NCBI GenBank assembly: GCA_937879875.1
Contig: CALFMN010000145.1
Span: forward strand, 1 to 53,304
Direction of reading: 5' to 3'
DNA: 53,304 nucleotides
Source: an uncultured Chloroflexota bacterium
GTDB taxonomy: Bacteria; Chloroflexota; Dehalococcoidia; CAUJGQ01
Both the position numbers and the translations under genes were made by a program. Below, one piece after another: positions 9,299 to 17,741 of this stretch (position 1 is the first letter of the stretch; each line of letters starts with the position of its first letter). Under the pieces are notes generated by a model that saw only the letters and a program-made list of their open reading frames with translations, had not been told where the DNA came from and did not search any database.

Positions 9299-9518
9299 GC
9301 CCTCACCCCCGTCCCCTCTCCCAATCCTGGGCGAGGGGCGATTCGGCGTCGAGCGTTCCGAACCACGTCGGGTTGGTCAAACTGATCGTGGATCGGTCGA
9401 GGCCGTGGCAGGGTTAGCCGCGCCAGCTACGGAACGCTTCAGGCCGGATCGCCCCTCTCCATCTGACATCGCGCTCCGCGCGATCTGGATGATTGGGAGA
9501 GGGGACGGGGGTGAGGGC
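9299..9518. repeat. 220-bp MITE-like element with perfect 28-bp terminal inverted repeats
   Basis: Positions 9299-9326 and 9491-9518 are exact reverse complements over 28 bases (the left arm opens GCCCTCACCCCCGTCCCC). Pyrimidine-rich arms of the CCCTCACCCCC...CTCTCCCAAT kind are, as I recall, widespread as dispersed repeats in GC-rich genomes. The interior has further partial complementarity (GGCGAGGGGCGATTC against GGATCGCCCCTCTCC) and no gene. The right arm ends 2 bases before the ruvX ATG and contains GGTGAGGG, which serves as its ribosome-binding site. Confidence 0.85.
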
Positions 9519-9520
9519 CG

Positions 9521-9958
9521 ATGCCCCGCTTGTTGGGTGTGGACGCGGGCGAGGAGCGTGTCGGGCTGGCGGTCTGCGATGAGAGCGGGCTCATCGCCGT
9601 GCCGATAGCTATTATTGAGAGGCGCGGCCGGGCGCTCGACCGCGTGGCCGAGGAGATCGCCGCGCGGGCGCAAGCCGAGGCGGCGGAGGGCATCATTGTC
9701 GGGCTGCCGCTCAACATCGACGGCACGGCGGGGCCGCAGGCGCGCCGGGCGCGCGGCCTCGGCCGCCGCATCGAGACGGCGTCCGGCCTGCCGCTTGAGT
9801 ACTGGGACGAACGCATGAGCAGTTTCATCGCTGAGAGCCGCCTCGCGGAGGCGCAGGCAGTTGCGAGCCGGCGCAGACCGCGGCACGTGGACGATCTGGC
9901 CGCGGCAGTCATTTTGCAGTCGTACCTCGACGCGCGGCGGCGGGGAGGCCGCGGGTGA
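9521..9958 (+). CDS. ruvX: Holliday junction resolvase-like RuvX/YqgF
   Basis: The 145 residues fit the YqgF/RuvX family, an RNase H-like fold nuclease implicated in Holliday-junction resolution and in 16S rRNA 5' processing. The N-terminal LLGVDAGEERVGLAV gives the first catalytic Asp, GLPLNIDGTAG is the conserved central motif, and the C-terminal DDLAAAVILQ carries the last acidic residue. The consensus of the first motif is usually DxGxKRIG; here it reads DAGEERVG. The ATG is preceded by GGTGAGGG inside the repeat arm. The 3' end overlaps mltG by 4 bases (GTGA). Confidence 0.93.
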   Translation: MPRLLGVDAGEERVGLAVCDESGLIAVPIAIIERRGRALDRVAEEIAARAQAEAAEGIIVGLPLNIDGTAGPQARRARGLGRRIETASGLPLEYWDERMSSFIAESRLAEAQAVASRRRPRHVDDLAAAVILQSYLDARRRGGRG

Positions 9959-11049
9959 AGGCGTTCTGCGGCTGGCTCGCCGGCTTTCTCGTGGCGGGCG
10001 TTTTCGTGCTGGTCGGCTGGCGGGCTGTGCGCAACGTCGGCGGCTGGGCACTGGCGAGCCCGAAGCCGGTCGCGGTCGGCACGCCGGCCGCCGGCAGCGG
10101 CCAGACGATCACGATCAAGATCGACAAGGGCGAGAACGCCCGCACGATTGGCGACAAGCTGGAGAAGGCCGGCGTCGTACGCAGCGCGACCTGGTTCCGC
10201 ATGTTGGCCGAAATCGACGGCATCCAGAACGACCTCGCCGCCGGCAGCTACACGTTTCAGCCCGATACCGACACGCAGGCTGTGCTCGACCGCATTAAGG
10301 CGGGCTTCTACCAGCCGCAGATTCTGGTCACGATTCCCGAGGGCCTGCGCATCGAGCAGGTGGCCGATCTCTTGCAGAAGAAGGGCGTGATCCAGGCGCA
10401 GCCGCTGCTCGACGCGATCCGCGCCGGCCAGCCGCCCGCCGATCTGCCGGCGCTCGGCGACCTGCTCGGCGATCGGCCGCAGGGCGTCGGCCTGGAGGGC
10501 TACATCTTCCCGGACACCTACTACTTCCCGATCAAGGCAACGCCGGCGGACGTGATCAAGGAGATGATGAACGCCCTGGCCGACCGTTTCGACCCCGACC
10601 TGCGCGCCGCGATCAAGGCCGAGGGGCTGACGGACTACCAGGCGCTCACGCTCGCGTCGATCGTCGAGCGCGAGGCGCAGGTATCCTCCGAGCGGCCAAT
10701 CATCGCCTCGGTTTATCTCAACCGGCTGAAGGCCGGCATGCCGTTGCAGGCCGACCCGACGGTGCAGTACGCCGTGGCACAGGACGCCGCCAGCATCTCG
10801 TCGTTCGGCTGGTGGAAGCAGCAACTGACGCAGGACGACCTCAAGATTCAATCGCCCTACAACACCTACGCCAACGCCGGCCTGCCTGCCGGGCCGATCT
10901 GCAACCCTGGCCGCGGCTCGATCGCCGCCGTGGCGCATCCGGCGCAGACGACGTATCTCTACTTCGTGGCGAAGGGCGACGGCAGCCACGCCTTCGCCTC
11001 CACGCTCGACGAGCACAACGCCAACGTGCAGAAGTATCAAGGGCGGTAG
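9955..11049 (+). CDS. mltG: Endolytic murein transglycosylase MltG
   Basis: MltG (YceG family) is a membrane-anchored lytic transglycosylase that cuts nascent glycan strands and helps set peptidoglycan chain length. The 364-residue protein has one N-terminal transmembrane helix (about residues 5-25), a LysM-like subdomain (IPEGLRIEQVADLLQKKGV), the conserved LEGYIFPDTYYF motif, and the catalytic region SIVEREAQ with the active-site Glu, followed by the PLQADPTVQYA and GPICNPG signatures. The GTG start overlaps the ruvX stop. Pairing of ruvX with mltG is common in bacteria. Confidence 0.95.
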   Translation: MKAFCGWLAGFLVAGVFVLVGWRAVRNVGGWALASPKPVAVGTPAAGSGQTITIKIDKGENARTIGDKLEKAGVVRSATWFRMLAEIDGIQNDLAAGSYTFQPDTDTQAVLDRIKAGFYQPQILVTIPEGLRIEQVADLLQKKGVIQAQPLLDAIRAGQPPADLPALGDLLGDRPQGVGLEGYIFPDTYYFPIKATPADVIKEMMNALADRFDPDLRAAIKAEGLTDYQALTLASIVEREAQVSSERPIIASVYLNRLKAGMPLQADPTVQYAVAQDAASISSFGWWKQQLTQDDLKIQSPYNTYANAGLPAGPICNPGRGSIAAVAHPAQTTYLYFVAKGDGSHAFASTLDEHNANVQKYQGR

Positions 11050-11053
11050 CTGC

Positions 11054-11938
11054 ATGGCGTCGCCGCCCGCGCTGCTCGGCCTGATCGGCGACCCGGTCGG
11101 CCATTCGATCTCGCCCGTCTTCCAGCAGGCCGCACTTGATGCGCTGGGCATCGCCGCCCGCTACGACCGCTGGCAGACGCCGGCAGCCGAGTTGCCCGCC
11201 CGCGTCGAGTTGCTGCGCCATGCGCCGTATCTCGGCGCCAACGTGACGGTGCCGCACAAAGAGGCCGTTTCGGCGCTGCTGGACGAGGTCGATCACACCG
11301 CGCGCCGCGCCGGCGCCGTCAACACGATCCGGCGCGACGGCGGGCGGCTGCTCGGCTCGAACACCGACGTGGCCGGCTTTCGCCGCGCCCTGCGCGAGGC
11401 CGGCGGGTTCGAGGCGGGCGGCAAGCGCGTCGTCATTCTCGGTGCAGGCGGCGCGGCGCGAGCGGTGATCCTGGCGCTGGAACAGGAGGGTGCAGCGGCC
11501 GTCGCCGTGGCGAACCGCCACGCCGAACGCGCCGAGCGGCTGGTGCGCGAGCTGCGCTCGGACGCCGCGCCGGACCTGGTCACGATTCCGTGGGACGACG
11601 CGACGAGCGCGGCCTGCCTGCGCGGCGCCGACCTTTTGATACACTGTACGACGCTGGGCATGGCCGGATCGACCAGAGCGGGCGTCTCAGCCGTGGACGC
11701 GGAGGCGCTGCACGAGCGGCTGTTCGTCTGCGATATCGTCGCCAACCCGCTGCAAACGCCGCTGTTGGCGGCGGCGAAAGCGGCAGGGGCGCGAGGACTG
11801 GGCGGGCTGCCGATGCTGGTCTATCAAGGCGCCGCTGCCTTCAGCCTCTGGACCGGGGCGACGGCGCCGGTGGACGTGATGCTCGCCGCCGCCGAGCGGG
11901 CGATGGCGGGGCCGGCCGTAGCGAAAGAGCGCGGATAA
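11054..11938 (+). CDS. aroE: Shikimate dehydrogenase
   Basis: AroE reduces 3-dehydroshikimate to shikimate with NADPH in aromatic amino-acid synthesis. The 294 residues show the substrate-binding start (LIGDPVGHSISPVFQ), the catalytic Lys in NVTVPHKEAV, the Asp partner in SNTDVAGF, the nucleotide-binding GAGGAARAV loop with a basic ANRHAERA stretch after it, and the C-terminal GLPMLVYQGAAAF. The start is an ATG only 4 bases after mltG, so the genes are co-transcribed. aroK and aroB follow as a fusion two genes downstream. Confidence 0.95.
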   Translation: MASPPALLGLIGDPVGHSISPVFQQAALDALGIAARYDRWQTPAAELPARVELLRHAPYLGANVTVPHKEAVSALLDEVDHTARRAGAVNTIRRDGGRLLGSNTDVAGFRRALREAGGFEAGGKRVVILGAGGAARAVILALEQEGAAAVAVANRHAERAERLVRELRSDAAPDLVTIPWDDATSAACLRGADLLIHCTTLGMAGSTRAGVSAVDAEALHERLFVCDIVANPLQTPLLAAAKAAGARGLGGLPMLVYQGAAAFSLWTGATAPVDVMLAAAERAMAGPAVAKERG

Positions 11939-11939
11939 C

Positions 11940-12662
11940 GTGGGCTGGGGCATTCTCATCATCATGGCGATCAGCCTGTTCTTCGGCTTCGCCATCGTTC
12001 AGGAAACCTTTCGCCAGCGCCACTGGCGCAACCTTGTGGACGGCGGCGACCGCTGGGCGATCAAGACGCTGGTCGAAGAGGAGATCGGCCGCTGGCGCGC
12101 GATGCGCATGCCCAAAGGCATGAATCCGCTGCTCTGGCACGGCATCCAGACCGCTGAGGTGATCAGCGTCGGGCGGGATGTGATCACGATGATGGCGACG
12201 GCCGAGGCCGAGTATCGCGTGGTTGGCGGCAAGCCGCAGCAGGTCAGCTCGCCGCTGGAAGAGGGCATGCGCGTCGCGGCGGCGCTGGTCGAGCGGATCA
12301 TGTACGACGTGCCCAATGTCAGCCTCTCGGTCGTGCGCGTCGATGTCTACACGACGTTTCGCGCCGAAGACGGCACGCCCGACCAGAAGTGCATACTTAG
12401 CACCGTCGCCGAGCGCGCGGACGCGGATCGCATCCCCTGGGAGGAGCTGCGGCCGGAAGAGATCGTCAACCGCTTCGCGAGTCGCTATCTCGTCGGCGCG
12501 AACGGCGCGGCGCTGCCGGTAGACCCCGGCCCGCCGCTGAGCGACGATGAAGCGAACGGCGATGAAGACGAGGGCGCCGAGCCAACGTCCGGCAACATTT
12601 CGGTGCCGCCCTCGCGCAACGGCCATGGCCCGCTGACGCCGGATCACACGATCTCCGACTGA
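11940..12662 (+). CDS. Single-pass membrane protein of unknown function
   Basis: The 240-residue protein starts at a GTG one base after the aroE stop. One transmembrane helix (GILIIMAISLFFGFAIV) is followed by a soluble domain of about 150 residues (WRNLVDGGDRWAIKTLVEEEI to EEIVNRFASRYLVG) and a disordered, acidic tail. I recognise no catalytic motif. Its place inside the aro operon says only that it is co-expressed; it may be a lineage-specific membrane-associated protein. Confidence 0.7.
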   Translation: MGWGILIIMAISLFFGFAIVQETFRQRHWRNLVDGGDRWAIKTLVEEEIGRWRAMRMPKGMNPLLWHGIQTAEVISVGRDVITMMATAEAEYRVVGGKPQQVSSPLEEGMRVAAALVERIMYDVPNVSLSVVRVDVYTTFRAEDGTPDQKCILSTVAERADADRIPWEELRPEEIVNRFASRYLVGANGAALPVDPGPPLSDDEANGDEDEGAEPTSGNISVPPSRNGHGPLTPDHTISD

Positions 12663-12698
12663 GCGGTCCTCGCCGGCTCGCCGCCTGGAGGCGCGTCC

Positions 12699-14402
12699 AT
12701 GACCAACCGCCACGCGCCGCAGCGCATCGTGCTCGTCGGCCTGATGGGCTCGGGCAAGACGGCCGTTGCCCGCCTGCTGGCCAGGCGGCTCGGCCGGCCC
12801 TGGTCCACGATCGACACCGACGACATGATCGTTGCAGACGACGGGCGCCAGATTCCGCAGATCTTCCAGGAGAGCGGCGAGGCCGAGTTCCGCGCCCGCG
12901 AGCGCGGCGCGATCGCGCGGCTGGAGCGCAGCGAACAGATCGTGATCTCCACCGGCGGCGGCGCCCCGCTGGATCCGGTCAACCGCCGCTGCCTCTGGCA
13001 CAACGCGATGGTGGTGTATTTGAAGGCGCGGCCGGAGACGCTGGCCGTGCGGGTGAACGGCGGCGGCGGCCGCACGGCCGAATCGCGCCCGCTGCTGGCC
13101 GGCGGCGACGCGCTGGCGCGGCTGCGTGAGCTGGCCGAGCAACGGACACCCGTGTACGAGCTGGCCGACTGGACGGTCCAGACCGACGCGCTCTTTCCGG
13201 ATCAGGTGGCGGACGAGCTGCTGCACGTGCACCAACGTTTCGGCGAGCAGCTCGTCGCCCGCGTCGGTCGCGAGTGCGCCTGGCTGGAGGACGGCGCGGC
13301 GGACCGCGATCCAAACTTCGCCGCGCGCGTGCGCACGCCCACGGCCGAGTATCCGATCTACACCGGCCCCGGCGAACTGAGCCGCGTCGGCGAACGCATG
13401 AGCGCGGCTGGGCTGAAAGGCCGGGCCACGGTTGTGGGCGACGAGCGCGTGGCCGCGCTCTACGGCGAGACAGCGCTGGGCGCGTTGCGCGGCGCCGGCT
13501 TCGAGGCCGAGATCGTCGCGATTCCCTCCGGCGAGGAGCAGAAACATCTCGGCACCGTCGCGCACGTCTACGACCGGCTGATCGCGCGGCGTTCGGAACG
13601 GGGCGACCCGATCGTGACGCTCGGCGGCGGCGTGGCGACCGATCTCGGCGGCTTTGTGGCGGCATCGTATCTGCGCGGCGTGCCGCTGGTACACGTGCCC
13701 ACCAGCCTGCTCGGCATGGTCGACGCGGCGATCGGCGGCAAGGTCGGCGTCGATCATGCGCGCGGCAAGAATTTGATCGGCGCCTTCTATCAGCCGCGCC
13801 TCGTGCTGGCGGACACGGATGTGCTGCGGACCTTGCCGGCGCGTGACCTCACCGCCGGCTGGGCTGAAGTGATCAAGCATGGTCTGATCCTCGACCCCGG
13901 CCTGCTGCACGCGCTGGAACGCGACGCCCACAAAGCGCTGGCGCTCGACCCGGAGGTGACGGCCGGCATCCTGCGGCGCAGCGCCCAGATCAAGGCGAAG
14001 GTGGTTTCGGGCGACGAGCGCGAGGGCGGCCAGCGGATCACGCTCAACTACGGCCACACGATCGGCCACGGAATCGAAGCGGCCACGGGCTACAGCGCCG
14101 TGCTGCACGGCGAGGCGGTCGCGGTCGGCATGCAGGGCGCGGCCGCAATCGCCGTCCAGCACGGGCTGCTCGCGCCCGAGGTTGCCGAGACGCAGCGCAG
14201 GGTATTGGAACGGTACGGCCTGCCGCTGCGCTGGCCGGGCGTCGATCCAGACGCGGTCTTGCAGGCAATGACGCTCGACAAGAAGGTAGCGGCGAAAAAG
14301 CAGCGCTGGGTGCTGCTCACCGGCGTCGGCCGCACCGTGATCCGCGACGACGTGCCGGCCGCACTGGTGCGTGAAATCGTGACCGAGCTGTTGCTCCCGT
14401 GA
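12699..14402 (+). CDS. aroKB: Fused shikimate kinase and 3-dehydroquinate synthase
   Basis: Residues 1 to about 175 are shikimate kinase: P-loop GLMGSGKTAV, the DTDD motif, substrate-binding FRARERGA and STGGGAP. Residues from about 200 to 567 are dehydroquinate synthase: EEQKHL, the NAD-binding GGGVATDLGGFVAASYLRG, PTSLLGMVDAAIGGKVGVD, EVIKHG, and the metal-binding His in LNYGHTIGHGIE and LHGEAVAVGM. The two activities are steps 5 and 2 of the shikimate pathway. Fused AroKB proteins are known elsewhere. A GCCTGGAGGC sequence precedes the ATG. The stop overlaps the tgt GTG by 4 bases. Confidence 0.95.
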   Translation: MTNRHAPQRIVLVGLMGSGKTAVARLLARRLGRPWSTIDTDDMIVADDGRQIPQIFQESGEAEFRARERGAIARLERSEQIVISTGGGAPLDPVNRRCLWHNAMVVYLKARPETLAVRVNGGGGRTAESRPLLAGGDALARLRELAEQRTPVYELADWTVQTDALFPDQVADELLHVHQRFGEQLVARVGRECAWLEDGAADRDPNFAARVRTPTAEYPIYTGPGELSRVGERMSAAGLKGRATVVGDERVAALYGETALGALRGAGFEAEIVAIPSGEEQKHLGTVAHVYDRLIARRSERGDPIVTLGGGVATDLGGFVAASYLRGVPLVHVPTSLLGMVDAAIGGKVGVDHARGKNLIGAFYQPRLVLADTDVLRTLPARDLTAGWAEVIKHGLILDPGLLHALERDAHKALALDPEVTAGILRRSAQIKAKVVSGDEREGGQRITLNYGHTIGHGIEAATGYSAVLHGEAVAVGMQGAAAIAVQHGLLAPEVAETQRRVLERYGLPLRWPGVDPDAVLQAMTLDKKVAAKKQRWVLLTGVGRTVIRDDVPAALVREIVTELLLP

Positions 14403-15583
14403 TCGGCTTCCGGCTGGAGGCCGGCAGCAACGGCTCGCGCGCCGGCACGCTCCGCACAGCGCACGGCGAGGTGCAAACGCCCGTCTTCATGCCGGTCGGC
14501 ACGCAGGCGACGGTCAAGACGCTCACGCCGGCCGATCTGCGCGAGGTTGGCGCATCGATCATTCTCGGCAACTCGTACCATCTCTATCTGCGGCCCGGCG
14601 TCGAGCGCATCGCCGCGGCCGGCGGGCTGCACCGCTTCATGGCATGGGACGGTCCGATCCTGACCGACAGCGGCGGCTTTCAGGTCTTCAGCCTCGGCGG
14701 TCTGCGCAAGCTCGACGACGAGGGCGCGACCTTCCGCTCGCACCTCGACGGCTCGGAGCACCGGCTCACGCCCGAAAGCGTGGTGCGTGCCGAAGAGCAG
14801 ATCGGCGCTGACATCATCATGGCGCTGGACGAGTGCCCGCCCGGCGACGCCGACCGTGCCCACGCTGAGTCGGCCACGGCGCGCACGCAGCGCTGGGCGG
14901 AGCGCTGCCGTGCGGCGCATCAGTCGGATGCCGCGCTGTTCGGCATCTGCCAGGGCGGCATGTTCGCGGACCTGCGCCGGCAGTCGGCCGCGGCGATCGC
15001 CGCGCTGGGCTTCCCCGGCTGCGCGATCGGCGGCCTCAGCGTGGGCGAATCGAAGGCGCTCACCTGGCCGATGCTCGAAGCGAGCGTCGCCGGCTTGCCG
15101 GCCGATCGGCCGCGCTACCTGATGGGCGTCGGCTCACCGGAGGACCTGGTCGAGGGCGTACGCCGCGGCGTCGATATGTTCGACTGCGTGCTGCCGACGC
15201 GCCTGGCCCGCAACGGCGCCCTGTTCACGCCCGACGGCCGCGTGAACATCCGCGCCGCCCGCTTCGCCGCGCAGGACGTGCCGCTCGATGACAACTGTGA
15301 CTGTTCGACCTGCCAAACCTTCACGGCGGCGTATCTGCACCACCTCTTCCGCTGCGAGGAGCTGCTGGGCTACCGGTTGGCGACGATTCACAACCTGCGC
15401 TTCCTGATCCGCCACATGCAGCGCCTGCGCGCCGCGACGCTGGCCGGCACGTTCGACGCCTACGCCGACGACTTTCTCGCCCGCTACCGCACGGTCGACG
15501 AGACCGTGCGCGAGGAGCAACGCCGCCGCTGGGTGGCCGCCCGTTCGAGCAAAGCAGAGCCGGCGCGGCCGGTTCGGCGTTAA
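14399..15583 (+). CDS. tgt: tRNA-guanine transglycosylase (queuosine pathway)
   Basis: Tgt swaps G34 for preQ1 in tRNAs for Asp, Asn, His and Tyr. The 394 residues contain the active-site region TDSGGFQVFSL, the substrate-recognition MALDECPPGD, the GGLSVGE loop, the catalytic Asp in FDCVLPTRLARNGALFT, and the zinc site CDCSTC with a distal His. The GTG start overlaps aroKB, which makes it the last gene of the operon. No other queuosine gene is nearby. A short Lys/Arg/Pro tail ends the protein. Confidence 0.96.
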   Translation: MIGFRLEAGSNGSRAGTLRTAHGEVQTPVFMPVGTQATVKTLTPADLREVGASIILGNSYHLYLRPGVERIAAAGGLHRFMAWDGPILTDSGGFQVFSLGGLRKLDDEGATFRSHLDGSEHRLTPESVVRAEEQIGADIIMALDECPPGDADRAHAESATARTQRWAERCRAAHQSDAALFGICQGGMFADLRRQSAAAIAALGFPGCAIGGLSVGESKALTWPMLEASVAGLPADRPRYLMGVGSPEDLVEGVRRGVDMFDCVLPTRLARNGALFTPDGRVNIRAARFAAQDVPLDDNCDCSTCQTFTAAYLHHLFRCEELLGYRLATIHNLRFLIRHMQRLRAATLAGTFDAYADDFLARYRTVDETVREEQRRRWVAARSSKAEPARPVRR

Positions 15584-15614
15584 CCGTTTCGTATCGCGCC
15601 CATCCCTGCACGGC

Positions 15615-15644
15615 GTGACAACAGAAATCTTGTTCGGGTAAGAT
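15615..15644 (+). promoter_or_regulatory. Probable sigma70-type promoter before the acylphosphatase gene
   Basis: GTGACA (15615-15620, 5 of 6 to TTGACA) and TAAGAT (15639-15644, 4 of 6 to TATAAT) are 18 bases apart, ending 15 bases before the GTG at 15660. It fits the only gap of any size after the tgt operon. Confidence 0.45.
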
Positions 15645-15659
15645 GGCGGCCAGCGCTAT

Positions 15660-15977
15660 GTGTGGTCCTTGTCGGTGACGGCCCGGCGCGGCGAGAGTCG
15701 CGAGCAGACGCTGCACGCGATCGTCCGCGGCCGCGTGCAGGGGGTCGGCTACCGCGACTTCGTGCAACGCGCCGCCCGTGGCCTGAGCCTGACCGGCTGG
15801 GTGCGCAATCGCGACGACATGCGCTCGGTCGAGGTCGTGGCGACTGGCGAGCGCGCGGCGCTGGACCGGTTGATCGAGCGATTGCGCGAGGGGCCGCGCC
15901 TGGCCTACGTCACAGAGATGGAGACAACCTGGTCCGCGGCGAGTGGGCACGCCGCGGGCTTCGAGATCCGCTACTGA
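15660..15977 (+). CDS. acyP: Acylphosphatase
   Basis: This small cytosolic enzyme hydrolyses acyl phosphates. The core begins at about residue 18 with HAIVRGRVQGVGYRDFV, the acylphosphatase signature with its catalytic Arg, and continues with LTGWVRNRDDMRSVEVVATG, where the catalytic Asn lies. The 105 residues include a basic N-terminal extension of about 15. The GTG at 15660 is the first in frame; a GTG at 15675 would also serve and give a more typical length. It is followed after 19 bases by the next gene. Confidence 0.9.
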   Translation: MWSLSVTARRGESREQTLHAIVRGRVQGVGYRDFVQRAARGLSLTGWVRNRDDMRSVEVVATGERAALDRLIERLREGPRLAYVTEMETTWSAASGHAAGFEIRY

Positions 15978-15996
15978 GGGGGCGGAAGAGGACGCG

Positions 15997-17463
15997 ATGG
16001 CCACGAGCTGGATCCGCCACGGCTCAGGCAACGGCGGCTGGCGCGATCCGCGCAGGCGCGGGCGGCTGCTCGGCGCGTTCGTGATCGGCGCCGCCGTCGT
16101 CGCGGTGCTCCTGCTCTACCGCGCCTTCGGCCAGCCAACGAACAGCCATACCGAACTGGTCATCCGCACGGCGCCAGCGCCAGCGGCCACGTTCGTTCCT
16201 GTCGCCGGCGCTACCAGCGCTTCGCCTGTCAATCCCATCACTGCGCCTACCGCGGCGCCGGTTCCCACCACAACGTCCTTGCCGGCCACGGCCGAACTTT
16301 TGCGACCCGGCGCAACCTCAACCGGGCGCCTCGAACTGTCGCTCGACGGCTCAAGTCCCGGCCAGGTCGCCATCGCCAGCCGTTACACGGTGACGACCGG
16401 TTGCCAGCCGGTCTTCGCGGACGTGTTCGCGCTTCGCGACGGCCGCTGGTCGCGCACGTGGAGCGCAAGCGATGCTGGCGCCTTCGGGCCGCTGCTGCCT
16501 GCGCCGGAGCAGAGCGCGTCCGGCTGCTACCCGCAGCTTAAGCTCTTTGTCGCGCAGCCGGCAGCGAACGGCGGTCACGCGGAACTGCTGCTGAGCGCCG
16601 CGTACGCCGACGGCAGTGCCCGCTTCGTTGCGCTCGGCTGGGACGAGGCCGCAGGCGGGCCCGCGCCGCTGTTCGACTGGCAAACGGGGCCGAACGGCCG
16701 CGTCACCCGCTCCCCCGACGGCCAGCGCGTCGAGATCAGCGAGTCGCTGACGCCGCCCGCGCTGCCATCCGGGTTACAGTTCGCGGGCGACAATGGCCGG
16801 CTGACGCAGCTCGTCTCGTTCGAGAGCGGCACGCCGGTCGTCGTCTCTCGGAAACTGGCGCCTAACTGCGACTACGGCCGGCTGACGCCCGGCAGCGTCG
16901 CGAGCTGGCAGGGTGGCGCGCCGGCGCTGCTTGTGATCGACTGCTCCGGCAGCGACCACCAGGTGGTAAGCGTAAGCGCCGCGCCCAATCTCCAGCCGGC
17001 CGGCATCGGCTGGCCAGATCTCCGCGACGGCGACACCGTGCAGATCGACTACACGCCCGATTCGCTGGAGCCGGCGAGTCTCGATGCTGCCATGCCCGCG
17101 GCCGCCTCGATCGTCGACTACGCGGCGAACACACGCCACACCGCCGCCCAGCGCGGCGCGCAGAGCAGCGCCCCGCGCTCGTCGGCTCCGGCCGCCCTGC
17201 CCGCGCGGCAGTATGCGCCCTCCAGCAACTCCAGCAGCCGCAGTCAAAACGGCGGTTCGACGGCAGGCAGCGGCGGTACGACACGCTCGTCCACGAGCGG
17301 CAGCGGTTCGAGCAGTACGACGCACGCGGCCACGAGCGGCGGCACGTCGAGCAGCACGCGCAGCCAGCCGGCGGCCACGCGCGCCGCGCCGCCCGCGCCG
17401 TTGGTCACGCCACCGCCGCCACCGCGCGGTCTCCCCGGCGCCGCACCGCCGTCGCCGCAGTAG
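15997..17463 (+). CDS. Exported Ser/Thr-rich membrane-anchored protein, unknown
   Basis: The ATG at 15997 (GGAAGAGG 7 bases upstream) gives 488 residues. A transmembrane anchor (GAFVIGAAVVAVLLLYRAFG, about residues 27-46) is followed by a Pro/Thr/Ala linker, a folded exported section of about 250 residues with paired Cys (TGCQPVF, SGCYPQL, APNCDYG, VIDCSG), and a C-terminal low-complexity tail of Ser, Gly and Thr ending in a Pro run (VTPPPPPPRG). The linker and tail suggest a surface protein near the wall. I recognise no family. An upstream ATG at 15943 lies inside the acylphosphatase gene and is unlikely. Confidence 0.65.
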   Translation: MATSWIRHGSGNGGWRDPRRRGRLLGAFVIGAAVVAVLLLYRAFGQPTNSHTELVIRTAPAPAATFVPVAGATSASPVNPITAPTAAPVPTTTSLPATAELLRPGATSTGRLELSLDGSSPGQVAIASRYTVTTGCQPVFADVFALRDGRWSRTWSASDAGAFGPLLPAPEQSASGCYPQLKLFVAQPAANGGHAELLLSAAYADGSARFVALGWDEAAGGPAPLFDWQTGPNGRVTRSPDGQRVEISESLTPPALPSGLQFAGDNGRLTQLVSFESGTPVVVSRKLAPNCDYGRLTPGSVASWQGGAPALLVIDCSGSDHQVVSVSAAPNLQPAGIGWPDLRDGDTVQIDYTPDSLEPASLDAAMPAAASIVDYAANTRHTAAQRGAQSSAPRSSAPAALPARQYAPSSNSSSRSQNGGSTAGSGGTTRSSTSGSGSSSTTHAATSGGTSSSTRSQPAATRAAPPAPLVTPPPPPRGLPGAAPPSPQ

Positions 17464-17741
17464 CAGACATGCGGTGAGCGGCAACGGTGCGGCGCCGCGC
17501 TTCGACAGGCTGCGCCGCACTCGACGCTACTGTGTATTTCGGTCGTGAGCCCGGCCGCCTGGGCTGGCCGAGCGTGCGACCTGTGACCGGATACGCCGAC
17601 GTCGATCACATCAAGGTTACCGTGTCGCCTCACGGGTAACATTGGCGGCAGTTGCGTCACTATAAAATAGCGCGGAGCAAGAGGGACGGCCGCTTCGCTT
17701 GAACCGTCGCGCGGCCGTTCAGCGTTCATCCGAAAGGGCGC
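17464..17741 (+). promoter_or_regulatory. Intergenic region with -10 element and inverted repeat
   Basis: A strong -10 candidate, TATAAA, lies at 17661-17666, about 75 bases before the TTG start of the methyltransferase gene; no good -35 pairs with it. Just upstream, GTTACCGTG and CACGGGTAAC form an imperfect inverted repeat (about 17616-17640), a possible operator or terminator stem. Nothing coding is visible. Confidence 0.35.

Noticed and set aside
11841..14162. 773-codon open frame on minus opposite aroKB
   Set aside because: The plus strand carries an unmistakable shikimate kinase and dehydroquinate synthase; the antisense frame has only shadow composition.
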